NCBI GenBank assembly: GCA_018398585.1
Contig: JAGTTD010000001.1
Coordinates: 16,819,750-16,883,749 of the forward strand
Length of the DNA stretch: 64,000 bases
Source: Simmondsia chinensis
Taxonomy: Eukaryota; Streptophyta; Magnoliopsida; Caryophyllales; Simmondsiaceae
Direction: 5' to 3'
Below the pieces are notes generated by a model. It worked only from the letters and a program-made list of their open reading frames with translations, ran no database searches and was not told the DNA's origin. A program made the translations under genes and the position numbers. Below are positions 24,421-34,804 of this stretch, in pieces; position 1 is the stretch's first letter, and every line of letters starts with the position of its first letter.

Positions 24421-25091
24421 CCTGGGTACAGCGAGATATTAAGGTCTCAAAAAGTTGTAGCAATCCATCACTTTTAGCAATCCTTTTTTTTTGAATAAAT
24501 AAATAAATAAACTTAAAAGTTAGAGGAAAAATAAAATTAGTGAGAAAGATTAAGAATACAACAACCTTTGAAAACCAAGTTTAAATAGAGGGGTGTCAGT
24601 AATACTAAAGGTTTTGAAAAACTTAAAGAAAACAAACTTAACTTTGAAGAACTTATATAGGTGAATTAAAAGTTAAAGCAAAGTTAAAATTAATCAAAAA
24701 ATTTATAAATACAACAATTTTAAAATAAAAGTTGAGAAAAATATGGTTTTAGGGAAGAGAGGGGGGTAGGAACACTAATGTTTTGAAAAACTTTAAAATA
24801 ATAATTTTAACTCTTAAAATTCTAACAAAGTGAACTTATAATCAAAATAAAAACAAAATATAAGAAAAATAATAAAATAACACAAAACTAACAAAATTTT
24901 TTTAGGGGGTATATACGAATTTATTTATTTATTTATTTTTAAGTATTATCTTTACAAATAAAATAAATGAATGCAAAGAGATTTATATTTCAAATTTAAA
25001 CAAAATTTACAAATTATTAATAACTTCAAATTATTAATACTTTCAAATTAGCATCAAAACTAGTTGGTATCGATATCACTCAAATAGAGAC

Positions 25092-25113
25092 AATCCCTGG
25101 CAACGGCGTCAAA
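25092..25113 (-). promoter_or_regulatory. Gypsy (Athila/Tat type) primer-binding site
   Basis: On the minus strand, TGACGCCGTTGCCAGGGA differs by two bases from TGGCGCCGTTGCCGGGGA, the well-known PBS of plant Athila/Tat gypsy elements. It lies just after the LTR end ...GCATCA. Confidence 0.8.
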
Positions 25114-25117
25114 AACT

Positions 25118-27261
25118 TGATGCTTACTTTGTGTATGCGTTAGCAAGTGCACTAGTCGTATCAAGTAATAAAGAAATGAGTACAGTATCGTTCCCACGAG
25201 GATTGTTATTGAGTGAGTACCAAAATTAGTAGCTTTGATGCTATTTGAAAAACCGAAAATTGAGATGTTGATATGGAATAAAATAAAATAAAAAGAAACA
25301 AAATATGTTAACTGATTTTTATGAAGTTTTTATGATTTAATAACATCTAAGGCATCTGATTTCACCCAGTTGCATCAATACGCCTTTCTATTCTCGTTAT
25401 TCAAGTTGTTATTACGTGTTGATGGTTGAAAACCCTAATTTACTAAATATTCTCTCTCGAGAAACATTTAGCATGCTCTTTTACATATTAACCCATCACT
25501 CTCGTGCATGAATTTAAATAAGAAAAGAGTTTTTAAAGCTCTATGATTTTCACCTAAAAAACACACAAATCGCATTAATCTCTTTCGAGCATTTGCTCAA
25601 TTTGTGGTGCTTATCACCTTAGCAACAACAAACAACAACAACAGTCACAGTGCCTAGCAGCTCCCGCAGAACGCAGGGTCGGGGGGGGGGGGGGGTGATG
25701 TACGCAGCCTTACCCCTTCCAGCAGGAAAGGAGACTGTTTCCGGGGACCCCCCAACTTGAAGTAGTTGAGTGCCTGCAGATAAACCACCAATTAATAACA
25801 TGCATATAGAGGAAAAAGTAGAAGAAGGAGAGAAAAAGGAGAAGGAGAAGAAGAAGAAGAAGAAGAAGTAGGAGAATGGGCATGATTAGGGACTTCGCTA
25901 GCCTAAAAGTGCTACACTAGAGGTTATACTTGCCTAAAAATCTTAGACTACCAGCCACTCCCCGCACTACTCTACTCTGCCATCTCCGTTACCCTAATGT
26001 TAGCCCTCCAACGTGTCCTATCTGAGGCCATCTCCTTTCTTAGGTTTAGGTGGGTTAGGTCTTGACGAATCATCTCCAGCCAACTCTTCTTTGGTCTGCC
26101 CCTCCTTCTTCTGCTTATCTCTGTGTTGAGCTGTTCACACCTCCTAATTGCTAAGGTGTTGAGCTTATCACCTTAGTAATTATCAAAAATTTCCTCTCGG
26201 ACTCATTATGAATCATTATAGGCCTTAAATGGTGATCAAGCATTTAAAACTCATGAAGAACAATGATAAACACTTCAACGACGTAATAACAAAACATTGA
26301 ATACGTTGAATTAGAAATGAGCATATATTACAACTTAGGCTACATCTTAGCCTTGGAATAACAAAATTAGTTCATAATAAACTTAATATAAGACATATTT
26401 AACACAAAATTCATGAACTTAATGAAGAGAAGGATAGAAAAGAACTTAAAAATACAAAATTTCAAACCAAACTTCTTCTTTTCTCCTCCTTCTTTCTTCC
26501 TATGAATTTCTACCTTATTGCTCTACTTTGTATTTGATTTTTCTAGATTGACTGATGCTAAAACACCTCCTAAGCATCTCTATTTATAGTACATAAGGTT
26601 GGAATAAAAAAAAATACAAAAAATTGCAAGCTAAAAGCTCATTGCACCACACATTTGCAGCTGCTGCCAATTCTGCATGTTTGCAACTTGCTGCTTATTT
26701 TTTCATTTTTCTTCAACTATGGCTGCCCAAAATCAGTCTTAACATCAACTTGAACATGTTATTGAAGTGTACAAGAGGTTCTTTCACTTGATTCATCCAT
26801 TTTGCCACCCAAAATTGCAAATTGAAGTGAATTGTGCAGGCTGATTTTCATTCTCTGCATTGTTATTGTTCTTGCTTTTTTCTTCAGATTTTTGAGCTTA
26901 GCACCACCTAAATTCAGAGGTTACATTAACTTGGACATGTTAATGTATTGTTTAATCAATCCTTGCTCTTGATTTGTGCATTTTGCTACCCATTTTTGCA
27001 AGTTGAATTGAATTGTGCATGAACTTGTTGTGTTCTTACTTTAGCCATGTAAATTGCTATGTTTTGCCCCTCTTTTTGCTTTTGTTTGGTGAATCTTGCA
27101 TTCACATGTTGATGTTGATAATAAAACCTAGCAAGATTTAACAAAAAATGAGGTTTTTGTAAGAAAATGGCAATATGAGCGAAAAAGAGCAAAAGCGATA
27201 GAAGTTTGATAAAAAATGGTTAAAATGATATAAATAATTATAGGCTAAATTAGACTTACCA
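25118..27261 (-). mobile_element. 5' LTR of the Athila-like element, with a LINE inserted
   Basis: On the plus strand it runs from TGATGCTTAC to CTTACCA (a mutated CTTATCA). A solo LTR of the same family at 42652-44037 has intact TGATG...TTATCA termini and a perfect TSD, which supports these limits. Shared blocks include the CGTTCCCACGAGGATTG stretch near 25190. The 540-bp insert at 25623-26162 is a LINE. The TTTATAG promoter-like stretch near 26581 has a counterpart in the solo LTR near 43525. Confidence 0.8.
25623..26162 (-). mobile_element. 5'-truncated RTE-type LINE
   Basis: Flanked by a 14-bp target duplication, GCTTATCACCTTAG (25609-25622 and 26163-26176). On the minus strand it opens with the C-terminal end of an RTE ORF (stop at 25972-25974), containing RGRPKKSW, MIRQDLTHL and DRTRWRANI, the conserved end of RTE reverse-transcriptase proteins. 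A 350-nt 3' UTR follows with a long AAG/CTT tract (about 25820-25870), a tail like those of the SINE copies at 39 kb, a 15-nt C run (plus-strand G, 25681-25695) and a (TTG)n end. Confidence 0.85.
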
Positions 27262-27274
27262 GTTCCCAACATAA

Positions 27275-27632
27275 GGCTTGTCGCATGTACATGGCTTATA
27301 GCAAGCACCGGGCTTGTGGCATGTACGTGGCTTATAGCAAGCACCGGGCTTGTAGCATGTACCGAGCTCGTAATAAGTACAGAGCTCGTAATAAGTATAG
27401 AGCTTGTAGCATGTACAAGGCTTGTAACATGTACATGGCTTGTAACATGTACAAAGTTTTTAACAAGCACGAGGCTTATCGTAAGTATAGAGCTTGTAAC
27501 ATATACAAGGCTTGTAATATGTACAAAAGTTGTAGCATGTACATGAATTGTAATAGGTACCGGGTTTGTAGTAAGCATAGGGCTTGTAGAATGTACAAGC
27601 TTGTAACAAGTATCAACCATGTAGGTACCAGG
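27275..27632. repeat. 18-bp minisatellite, about 20 units
   Basis: Degenerate tandem units of 18 bp, consensus about GGCTTGTAACATGTACAA, begin 14 bp past the end of the gypsy LTR. Alternate units carry CATGTAC and AAGCACC, suggesting a 36-bp higher-order unit at the left end. Because 18 is a multiple of three, all frames without a stop stay open, giving apparent proteins on both strands with a six-residue period; these are not genes. Confidence 0.9.
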
Positions 27633-27663
27633 CATGAAAGGACTGGTCGTGTAATTTAAAACG

Positions 27664-27757
27664 AGTATAACTTTTAATCTATACTAAGTTTCGAGCCGAA
27701 TTGCCGATGAAATATAACTTTTAATCTATAGAAGTTGCGAGAAGAATTGTCGATGAA
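27664..27757. repeat. Tandem pair of about 47 bp
   Basis: Two neighbouring copies start TATAACTTTTAATCTATA and end GTCGATGAAAA or GCCGATGAAA, diverged at several places. No gene is visible in the surrounding 27633-28140. Confidence 0.7.
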
Positions 27758-28229
27758 AACGAAGTTTCGGTAGAAATCTACTTGATGGTAGGGGTTTTAT
27801 CTTTGACCCCAGCTATTATGCAGTCATTAATACATTTCTTTTAACATTTCTCCAAGTTTTGGGCTTGATATATACTTATTTAACCTTTTATAATAGTAAG
27901 CTTTTCATAGTATATTACCACTCACACGTACAACATAAAGGTATTTTAATGATAAAATTTTAAAACCTTAAAATATTATATATATATATTAAATCATAAA
28001 TATACCTTAATAAAACTTCAACATGATGCCACATCTATAATTGTTTTTTTTTTTTTTTTTTTTGACCAGGGTGCACCCATAATTATTTTGAATGAAAAAT
28101 GCTTCTTTGAATTTCATAAGAACATGAAAGTATTGCCATGAACTTGAAATTTTGTGGGTAACATCACGCGCGACTCTGCTCTCTCCTCTTTTCCCCCAAT
28201 CCCACAGCTTTTCCAGTTTTAAGCCCATT

Positions 28230-28262
28230 CCCACCTCTTACCTCTCTCTCTCTCTCTCTTTC
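28230..28262 (+). promoter_or_regulatory. CT-rich leader tract of the patellin gene
   Basis: Pyrimidine-rich DNA with an uninterrupted CT run lies 80-110 bp before the start codon. Such tracts are common in plant core promoters and 5' UTRs (Y patches). No convincing TATA box lies close upstream; the (TA)n at about 27976 is too distant to assign. Confidence 0.45.
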
Positions 28263-28341
28263 CATCCCTTTCGTTCTCTCACATTTCTCCATCTCAAAAC
28301 CTCCCAAAACACACACCCGGAGCTCAAATCCCACCCAAAAA

Positions 28342-31300
28342 ATGGAAGCATCATCGCCATTGTCACTCCAACAATCCACACTCTCATCCCCGTCTCCAAA
28401 ACCCACTTCAAAACGAAGCTTAATCACCTCTCTAATGGCTGCCACTACCCTCAGGTCTCCTTCCTTCAAAGAAGACACCTACTTTCTCTCCCACCTCAAA
28501 CCCTCCGAGCAAAAAGCCCTAACTGACCTCAAATCTACCCTCGCCTCCGCACACTCCGCCGATGAGCCTCCCACCATGTGGGGAATCTCCCTTCTCTCCG
28601 CCGACGAGCGTGCGGACGTGATCCTCCTCAAGTTCCTGCGCGCGCGCGACTTCAAAGTGGTCGACGCGCACGCCATGATTCAGAACTCGCTCGCCTGGCG
28701 CAAAGACTTCGAGGCGGACAGTGTTGCGGAGGAGGAGCTGGGGTTCAAGGAGCAAGAAGGGGTGGTGGCTTATATGTACGGGTATGACAGAGAAGGGCAC
28801 CCAGTTTGCTACAACGCTTATGGGATATTTAAGGACAAGGAAATGTATGAAAAGGTATTTGGAGATGAGGAGAAATTGAAGAAGTTTTTAAGGTGGAGGG
28901 TTCAGGTACTTGAGAGAGGGATTAAGCTTCTTCACTTTAAGCCTGGTGGGGTTAACTCCATTATTCAAGTTACTGACCTTAAGGACATGCCCAAAAGGGA
29001 GCTTAGGGTTGCCTCTAACCAGATCTTGTCTCTCTTCCAGGATAATTACCCTGAAATGGTTGCCCGAAAGGTATTGTATTGTATATGATTTCAGTCTGGT
29101 GGTTAAATTTAAAGCTTTTTTTGGTTTTTCTAGGATTGTGTTTGTATTCGGCGTCTGATTTGGTGTTTTTTGGTAAAGTTCTTTTGTGGATTCTTATAAA
29201 TTCCTTGAATATTTTGTGACCCAGCTTGCATTTATTACTGTTTCTGAGTTTGGGTTTTCTTTTTTGGGTTCCTTTTATGTTAGCCTTGAACCTTTTTTTT
29301 TTTTCCCCCCTTGTTTGGCTGCTTGCAATTTCTTGGGTTTCTAGGTTTTTTTTTTTTTTTTTTATACCTTTTGTGAGGATTTTCTTCGTGGGTTTGTTTT
29401 TTACACTATTAATATGCACTTAGCTTTCCTATTGAGACTTGCAATTTGTGGGGTTTCAAAGGGTGTTCATATTGCAGATTTTTATAAACGTTCCATGGTA
29501 CTTCAGTGTGCTGTACTCAATGTTTAGCCCATTCCTAACACAAAGGACCAAGAGCAAGTTTGTGATTGCTAAGGAAGGCAACGTTACTGAGACCCTTTAC
29601 AAGTGAGTTCCGTTTCCTTCTCAAATGATGTATCAATTTAGTGGAGTTTCCTGCGTCCTGTGCTGCTTTTAATAAATTGTTCTTGGACACAGTTGTCTAG
29701 GGCTTTGAGTGTTGGGTTAAAGATACTAAAATCCAGTTTTTATAGAGTTATTTACACGGTTCATCCCTAATGTTTTTAAAATTTTTTCAAATTAGTTATC
29801 ATCTTTTCTTTTGTTCAAAATGATCATTAATGTTTATGCCTTTCTTCAAATTGGTTCTCGTCTTTTTCTTTTGCTCAAAATAGACTCTAATGTTCTTAAA
29901 TTTGTAAAAATTAGTCTTCCATTTTTTCCTCTTTTTTTTCAATGTGACTCATAATATTTGAAACTTTATTCAAATTGGTACCTTGTGGTTTCTTTTGCTC
30001 AAAATAATACCTAATGTTTTATTTTAGGTTAAAATCAGTCCCTCATTATTTCAACTTTACCTAATTTTTGCCTCCAAATAGGAGGCTAATTTGTCCTAAT
30101 ATAAAACTCGTTAGGGGACAATTTTGAATAGTAAAAAAACATGATACTAATTTAAACAAAATTATAAATATAAAGACGAGGTTTCAATTTGAATAAACTG
30201 AAAAACGCAAAGGAAACTGGGGAAACAACTCAGTTTTTTATCTATGATTTTTTTGTTTTTTTATTTTTCTCATTCAATAAACTTTTCACTAAAGTAAGGG
30301 GAAAAAAAATTCAAAAACTTTAAGAAAAACAAGCCCTTGTTAAAGTACTTATTTTCAATATTTTTATGCACGCCAGAGTTGTAACTGGGGCACGCATCTA
30401 CTTCCATTATCTGTTTTGCTGGGTCTCACCCTTTTTGTCAATGCTTGTTTGAAAACATCTGCTGATTTTGTTTGTGTTTTGTCTTTTTTTTTATTGTTTT
30501 CTTTATTTGCTGTAGATAATCTGTCTGTCTCGTCAGACTGGCAATGCTTAAACAATACACTAACGCTGCTCCAATATTCAAATATAACATGAATTTTGGA
30601 AAAAGATCTCGTAATTAAATTTGTCCCGTTCATGAATGACGTATAGTGTAGGAATAGTCACTTTCAGCCCTGTTCGTAAATCCAATATGTAATTTTCATT
30701 TAGGCAACTCGGAATTGTGTGTGTCATAATATGAAGGAAACCAAGTTTTTTATGTTTGGAATATGACAAAATTAAGAAGGAAAAAAAGTTGGGTGAAAAA
30801 CTTAAAAAAGTAACAATAGGTTTTGAAGAAAATCATTTTCTCGTAAAACATATTGGAACACTGGGAAAAAGGTAAACTTCTTCGATCCTAGTTTCGGCTG
30901 TTTGCTTCAACCCGTTATTTCCTAACCCTTTCATTTGCGGTCCCCTCTTTTTCCAACCTTTCTATTTGCAACATAAATTTTTCTTGAAAACTTTTTTTTT
31001 TTCCGACATCCAAAGAAGGGAAAAAAAGTCATTTTTTTCTATTTTTTCCACTAAAATTTTTTAATTTCAAATGGAGCCTTAATTTTTTGAAAGTTACAGT
31101 GGTATTAGCGAATTTTCTATTTGCTAGCACACAATAAAATTCCATGGTAATAATGTGATTGTATGAAAGGAGGGCCAGAATAAGAAGCAGTGGCAAAAAC
31201 CACTGTATAAATACAGTGTCTAAGTCGCACTTAATTGTATATATATAATTATATATAAGCACTGGGCTTGTTATTGTTGTAATTTTGGTCCTCATGAAAT

Positions 31301-32568
31301 GATTTCATATTTATTGGAAAATCAAATGTAGAACAGAACATAGAGAAATGAACATTTCTTTCTTGTTCATTGGTCCAGCCTTTGCTAGTTTCTGTCTTGT
31401 TTAATAAAAATGTAAGAATTAAGCATTTTCTTAGCTCAAATGGGGGTTTTTGGATATTTCAAACCAGGTTCATACGGCCAGAGGATGTGCCGGTTCAGTA
31501 CGGGGGATTGAGTCGACCCAGCGATTTGCAAAGTGGCTCGGCTAAACCGGCCTCTGAGTTCACTGTCAAGGGTGGAGAGAAAGTGAACATCCAGATTGAG
31601 GGCATTGAGGTTAGTTTGAGAACAGATTTCTTCTGTCTTGTTCGATTATGATTTTACATAAGTTCATAGCAATCTCTATATGTATAGGAGATATTTTTAT
31701 TTATTGAAGCAAAATGATTTCCACTCCCTTGAAGGGGAAACAATTTCTTGAATGGAGAGGAAAACATTTCATGTCGTATATTATGTTGCATATCTTACTT
31801 TAACTTTGATTCATCAATTAACCTTAAAATTGCTGTATCTTAAAATTTATATTATAAAATAGTTTTCTTTAGTTGAAAGGTGATTTTTTTTTTTTTTTTT
31901 TAAAAATGTTTGATTTAAAATATGTTAAGACAAAAAATTTCGAGTAAAAAAAAGAAAAAGCTTCCCTTGCAACCAAGCTCAACCTAGTTGAATAAGATGT
32001 TCTAAATAAAACTTTCCTCAATCTAAAAATTATTTTCAGGCTAGACAAATAGGTGAGTAATAAATGGTAGATTATAAAATTTTTATTGGCTTATTTTACT
32101 TTAACTTGACCTTTTCAAAATGTTATTTTTTGACGCACTCATAGTCTTTGACCAAAAGGTTAAGAATTCAAATTGCAATAGCCCTTATTTTTGATATTAT
32201 TATATTGTGTCTTTTCTACCCTTCAAATCTCACCTTAAACTTTTGAGATGGTTTATTCATAAAAACATATGATATTAATTTTTTTAATCCACTCAACGAC
32301 TGAGCAGGCGGGTGCAACAATAACATGGGACATAGTGGTAGGAGGCTGGGACTTAGAGTATAGTGTTGAATTCATCCCAAATGCGGAAGACAGCTATGTC
32401 ATTGCAGTTGAGAAGCCAAGAAGAATGGCCACCTCAGAAGAGGCCGTCCACAACTCCTTCACCTCTAGGGAGGCTGGGAAACTGGTGATCTCGGTCGACA
32501 ACACCGCCTCTAGGCGACGGAAGGTGGCCGCATACCGATATATAGTTCGGAAGTCCTCGCTAATCTAA
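28342..32568 (+). CDS. PATL6: Patellin-6-like phosphoinositide-binding protein (SEC14 + GOLD)
   Basis: The only intact host gene. Four exons: 28342-29070, 29478-29602, 31468-31609 and 32308-32568. Splice sites are all GT-AG (donors GTATTG, GTGAGT, GTTAGT) and the spliced frame is 418 residues, the usual size for patellin-6 proteins. A CRAL-TRIO N-terminal helix holds LLKFLRARDF (residues 95-104); the SEC14 lipid-binding domain spans about 136-305, with GHPVCYNAYG and FKPGGVNSIIQVTDLKDMP; a GOLD domain spans about 308-412 (GGATITWD-like start, GGWDLEY, VAAYRY near the end). Patellins bind phosphoinositides at membranes and act in cell-plate formation, auxin-carrier relocation and virus-movement interference; the role here is inferred from the family. 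The first ATG is used; the N-terminus (about 1-45) is Ser/Pro-rich and without the long acidic tail of PATL1-5, which fits PATL6. Introns are 407, 1865 and 698 bp. No damage is seen. Confidence 0.95.
29760..30060. repeat. Degenerate 60-65 bp tandem repeat in intron 2
   Basis: About five diverged units, each with TAATGTTT, then TTCAAATT(A/G)GT and TTTTGCTCAAAAT, lie in the large second intron of the patellin gene. They are T-rich on the coding strand. The block may be a decayed mobile or satellite-like sequence; it shows no termini. Confidence 0.6.
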
Positions 32569-32928
32569 AACTTTTTCTTATGAAAAAGGGTGATGTCCCT
32601 TTTTTTCTGTTGAAGTTTTTGATTACTGATAGCTTTATATTAACTAATGTTTCTGAGCAGTGGACTATTAATTGACTAAAGTAGAGTTTTAGTATGTGTA
32701 TAATAATGGTATTGTTACAATTATAAGGGTTTTTAATGTCTGTGGATGAAAGTGCTTTTGTTTTATTGTTGCCTGTTTTGACTGGCAAATTGCCCGTTTA
32801 TGAGGTTGCCTTCAACAGAACGTTTGTGACATGTGAGTTGCGTTATGAGGCTCTACTTTTTGTGGTTGGCATTGGCCAATTGGACTTTGAAAGAGATTGG
32901 CTTTGGGTTCGAATTTTATGTCACTTTT
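32569..32928 (+). other. 3' flank of the patellin gene
   Basis: The gene's 3' UTR should lie here. No clear AATAAA is present; a few AATAAT-like stretches near 32700 are candidates. No other gene is seen. Confidence 0.3.
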
Positions 32929-33603
32929 TGTTGGGATATTATTTATTTTAAAATTAATATTATTTTGATTCGGAGATATTTGATATGATTCAATTATTTA
33001 ATTTAATTTAGATTTGGTTACGATTATAATTGGATAATTTAATTATAAGTAGAGCTAGAGGGTTGTTTGAGTGAGGTGAGAAAGTAGAGGGGGAAATTGG
33101 GGTTTTGTAAAAGTGGTGCCCTCGAGAGAGAGATGATGTGAAATGTTTTACGATTGAGTTTTAATGAGAGTTTTTGTAGCTTCTTTTATTCAAAGCTACA
33201 TTGTGAGAGGGTTGGTGGCTTGCGGTGCAGTAGCTATATTGAGGAGGGTTGATAATCTGTTGTGCAATAGTTACGTTGTAGGAGTATTAGTGGCTCGCCT
33301 GCAGAAGTTAAATTGAAGAGGGTTGGTGACTCGTCTTGTAGTAGTTATACATTGAAAGGGTTAGTGACTTATTGTGCAATAGTCACATTGATTGTTGATA
33401 TGGTTGATGATTGTATATGGGGTTTGGGGCTTCAATTAGAGATTATAATCCTTAATTTCATAGTGGATTGAGGCATCTGTTGGGTCCCGTGGTTTTTCTC
33501 TCTAGTTGAGAGAGGATTTTCACGTAAATATCGATGTCTTGTTTCGATATTATTTTTGTTGATTTTGTTTCCGTTGTGCTTGATTCTGTAAATTTTTCCA
33601 ACA
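32929..33603 (+). mobile_element. Solo copia-type LTR downstream of the patellin gene
   Basis: A 675-bp unit from TGTTGGGATA to TTTTCCAACA, flanked by CTTTT and ATTTT (an imperfect 5-bp duplication). It contains repeated GAGGGTTGGTGGCTTG-like blocks (near 33210, 33255 and 33315), a pattern of some plant copia LTRs. It starts 361 bp after the stop codon. Orientation is a guess. Confidence 0.7.
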
Positions 33604-34173
33604 ATTTTTCTAATTTAACATTTTCTTTCACATTATTTAGTACACAAATTTATATTCGGATTCATTATATTTGGAGCATCTCCACCATGTGCTTTCAGTT
33701 ATGGGATGAGCATGCGTGCAATCTAATGAGTTGGCAAATTTTTCTTGGTTTTTCCCCCAGAAGGGCGAGAGATTTGAGTGGAACTCACATCTTGTAGCGA
33801 TGATGCTGTTTTTTTCTTGACTTTGAAAGCATGACCTGTTGTGCTTTTTTTCAGGAGTAACACACGATGGATAAGTTAGCACTAGATTATGTATGAAACT
33901 CGCAGCAAGCAGTAACAAAAGTGGGCTAAATAGGCACAAGTTCACTAAATAGTACGTAGACAAGCTGAAACCTCATTTATCTTTCAACCTCCTGACGCAG
34001 GACGAATTTTGGGTTAACGCGCGGGTTTTCCGGCTTTCCTGTGGATCAAATCATGAAAGGAGGGTGGATCAAATTAGCGATTTCAACCCTACTTGATTTA
34101 AGATTAAACACCTTTTAATTCTAGTAGAAGTACATTCTTACTCTTGGTAGGAGTTTTAGGCCTACTTGTTTTC
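33604..34173. other. Intergenic, nothing recognised
   Basis: No coding or repeat structure that I can support. It serves as the left target flank of the element that follows, whose TSD is TTTTC at 34169-34173. Confidence 0.4.
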
Positions 34174-34659
34174 TGTTAAGGTTTCGAAGATTGGCTCTTG
34201 AACCTCAACCTTGGTTGGGATAGAAAGAGTAAGAGATGAGAAAGAATGTAGAGTTTAGATGAGAGAAAGAAGGGAAAAGAGATGAGAGAATAGAGAAAGA
34301 AACCAAATGTGATCAATTCATTATCAAAGTTGTGGATTACATGCTAATATCCCTTATTTATACTACTTACAAGATATGAGCCTAATACATTGCATCAATA
34401 CAAATGTCTAACCAACTCAAGCTAGAACTTTCTAGAATATTCTAGAATATAGCTAACTAATATTCAAATTATCATAATTGGCGGCAAACACAACAACTAA
34501 CAGCAGCAGTAGTAAGTGCAATAGCAGTAGTAATGCATCAGCAGCTCCCCAGCAACACCCACACAATAGCAGAACAACACTTCAGCATTACAGCACCACA
34601 CATCCGAGCCTCGTATTCTCGATTCGCACATCCGAGCCTCGTATTCTCGATTCGTAACA
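34174..34659 (-). repeat. 3' LTR with 28-bp tandem duplication
   Basis: Near its plus-strand right end, a 28-bp unit starting CACATCCGAGCC occurs twice in a row (about 34599-34654). The partner LTR has one copy. Since both LTRs form from one template, the change happened at or after insertion. Confidence 0.85.
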
Positions 34660-34673
34660 TTCCCTTCCCCTTG
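34660..34673 (-). other. Polypurine tract
   Basis: On the minus strand, CAAGGGGAAGGGA lies directly before the 3' LTR, preceded by a CTTGAGGACAAGAATG-type end like that of gypsy polyprotein tails. Confidence 0.75.
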
Positions 34674-34804
34674 AAAACATTCTTGTCCTCAAGAATAGAA
34701 GAGAGTTGTCACAATGAAGACACTTATTGCATATGAAAATACACCTTAAGTGACAAAGTCTGCTGAAATCTGCAGCTGAGACGACCCATAAGCACTTCAA
34801 TTTA

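Noticed and set aside
25118..25135. Start of a DNA transposon with TTGAT inverted ends
   Set aside because: The adjoining PBS and the solo copy with a 5-bp TSD show that it is a gypsy LTR.
27275..27632. CRISPR-like array
   Set aside because: Units are contiguous 18-mers with no unique spacers, in a plant nuclear context.
27138..27659. Overlapping open frames of 76-165 codons on both strands
   Set aside because: They are produced by the 18-bp tandem repeat, whose length is a multiple of three; the translated products are simple six-residue repeats.
27976..27991. TATA box of the patellin gene
   Set aside because: It is a simple (TA)n run some 350 bp before the start codon with nothing else to support it.
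28164..28800. Minus-strand frames opposite patellin exon 1
   Set aside because: They are antisense shadows of a GC-richer coding exon and lack any recognisable domain.
29015..29423. 134-codon minus-strand frame and 65-codon plus-strand frame in intron 1
   Set aside because: Low-complexity Lys/Phe-rich translation of T-rich intron sequence.
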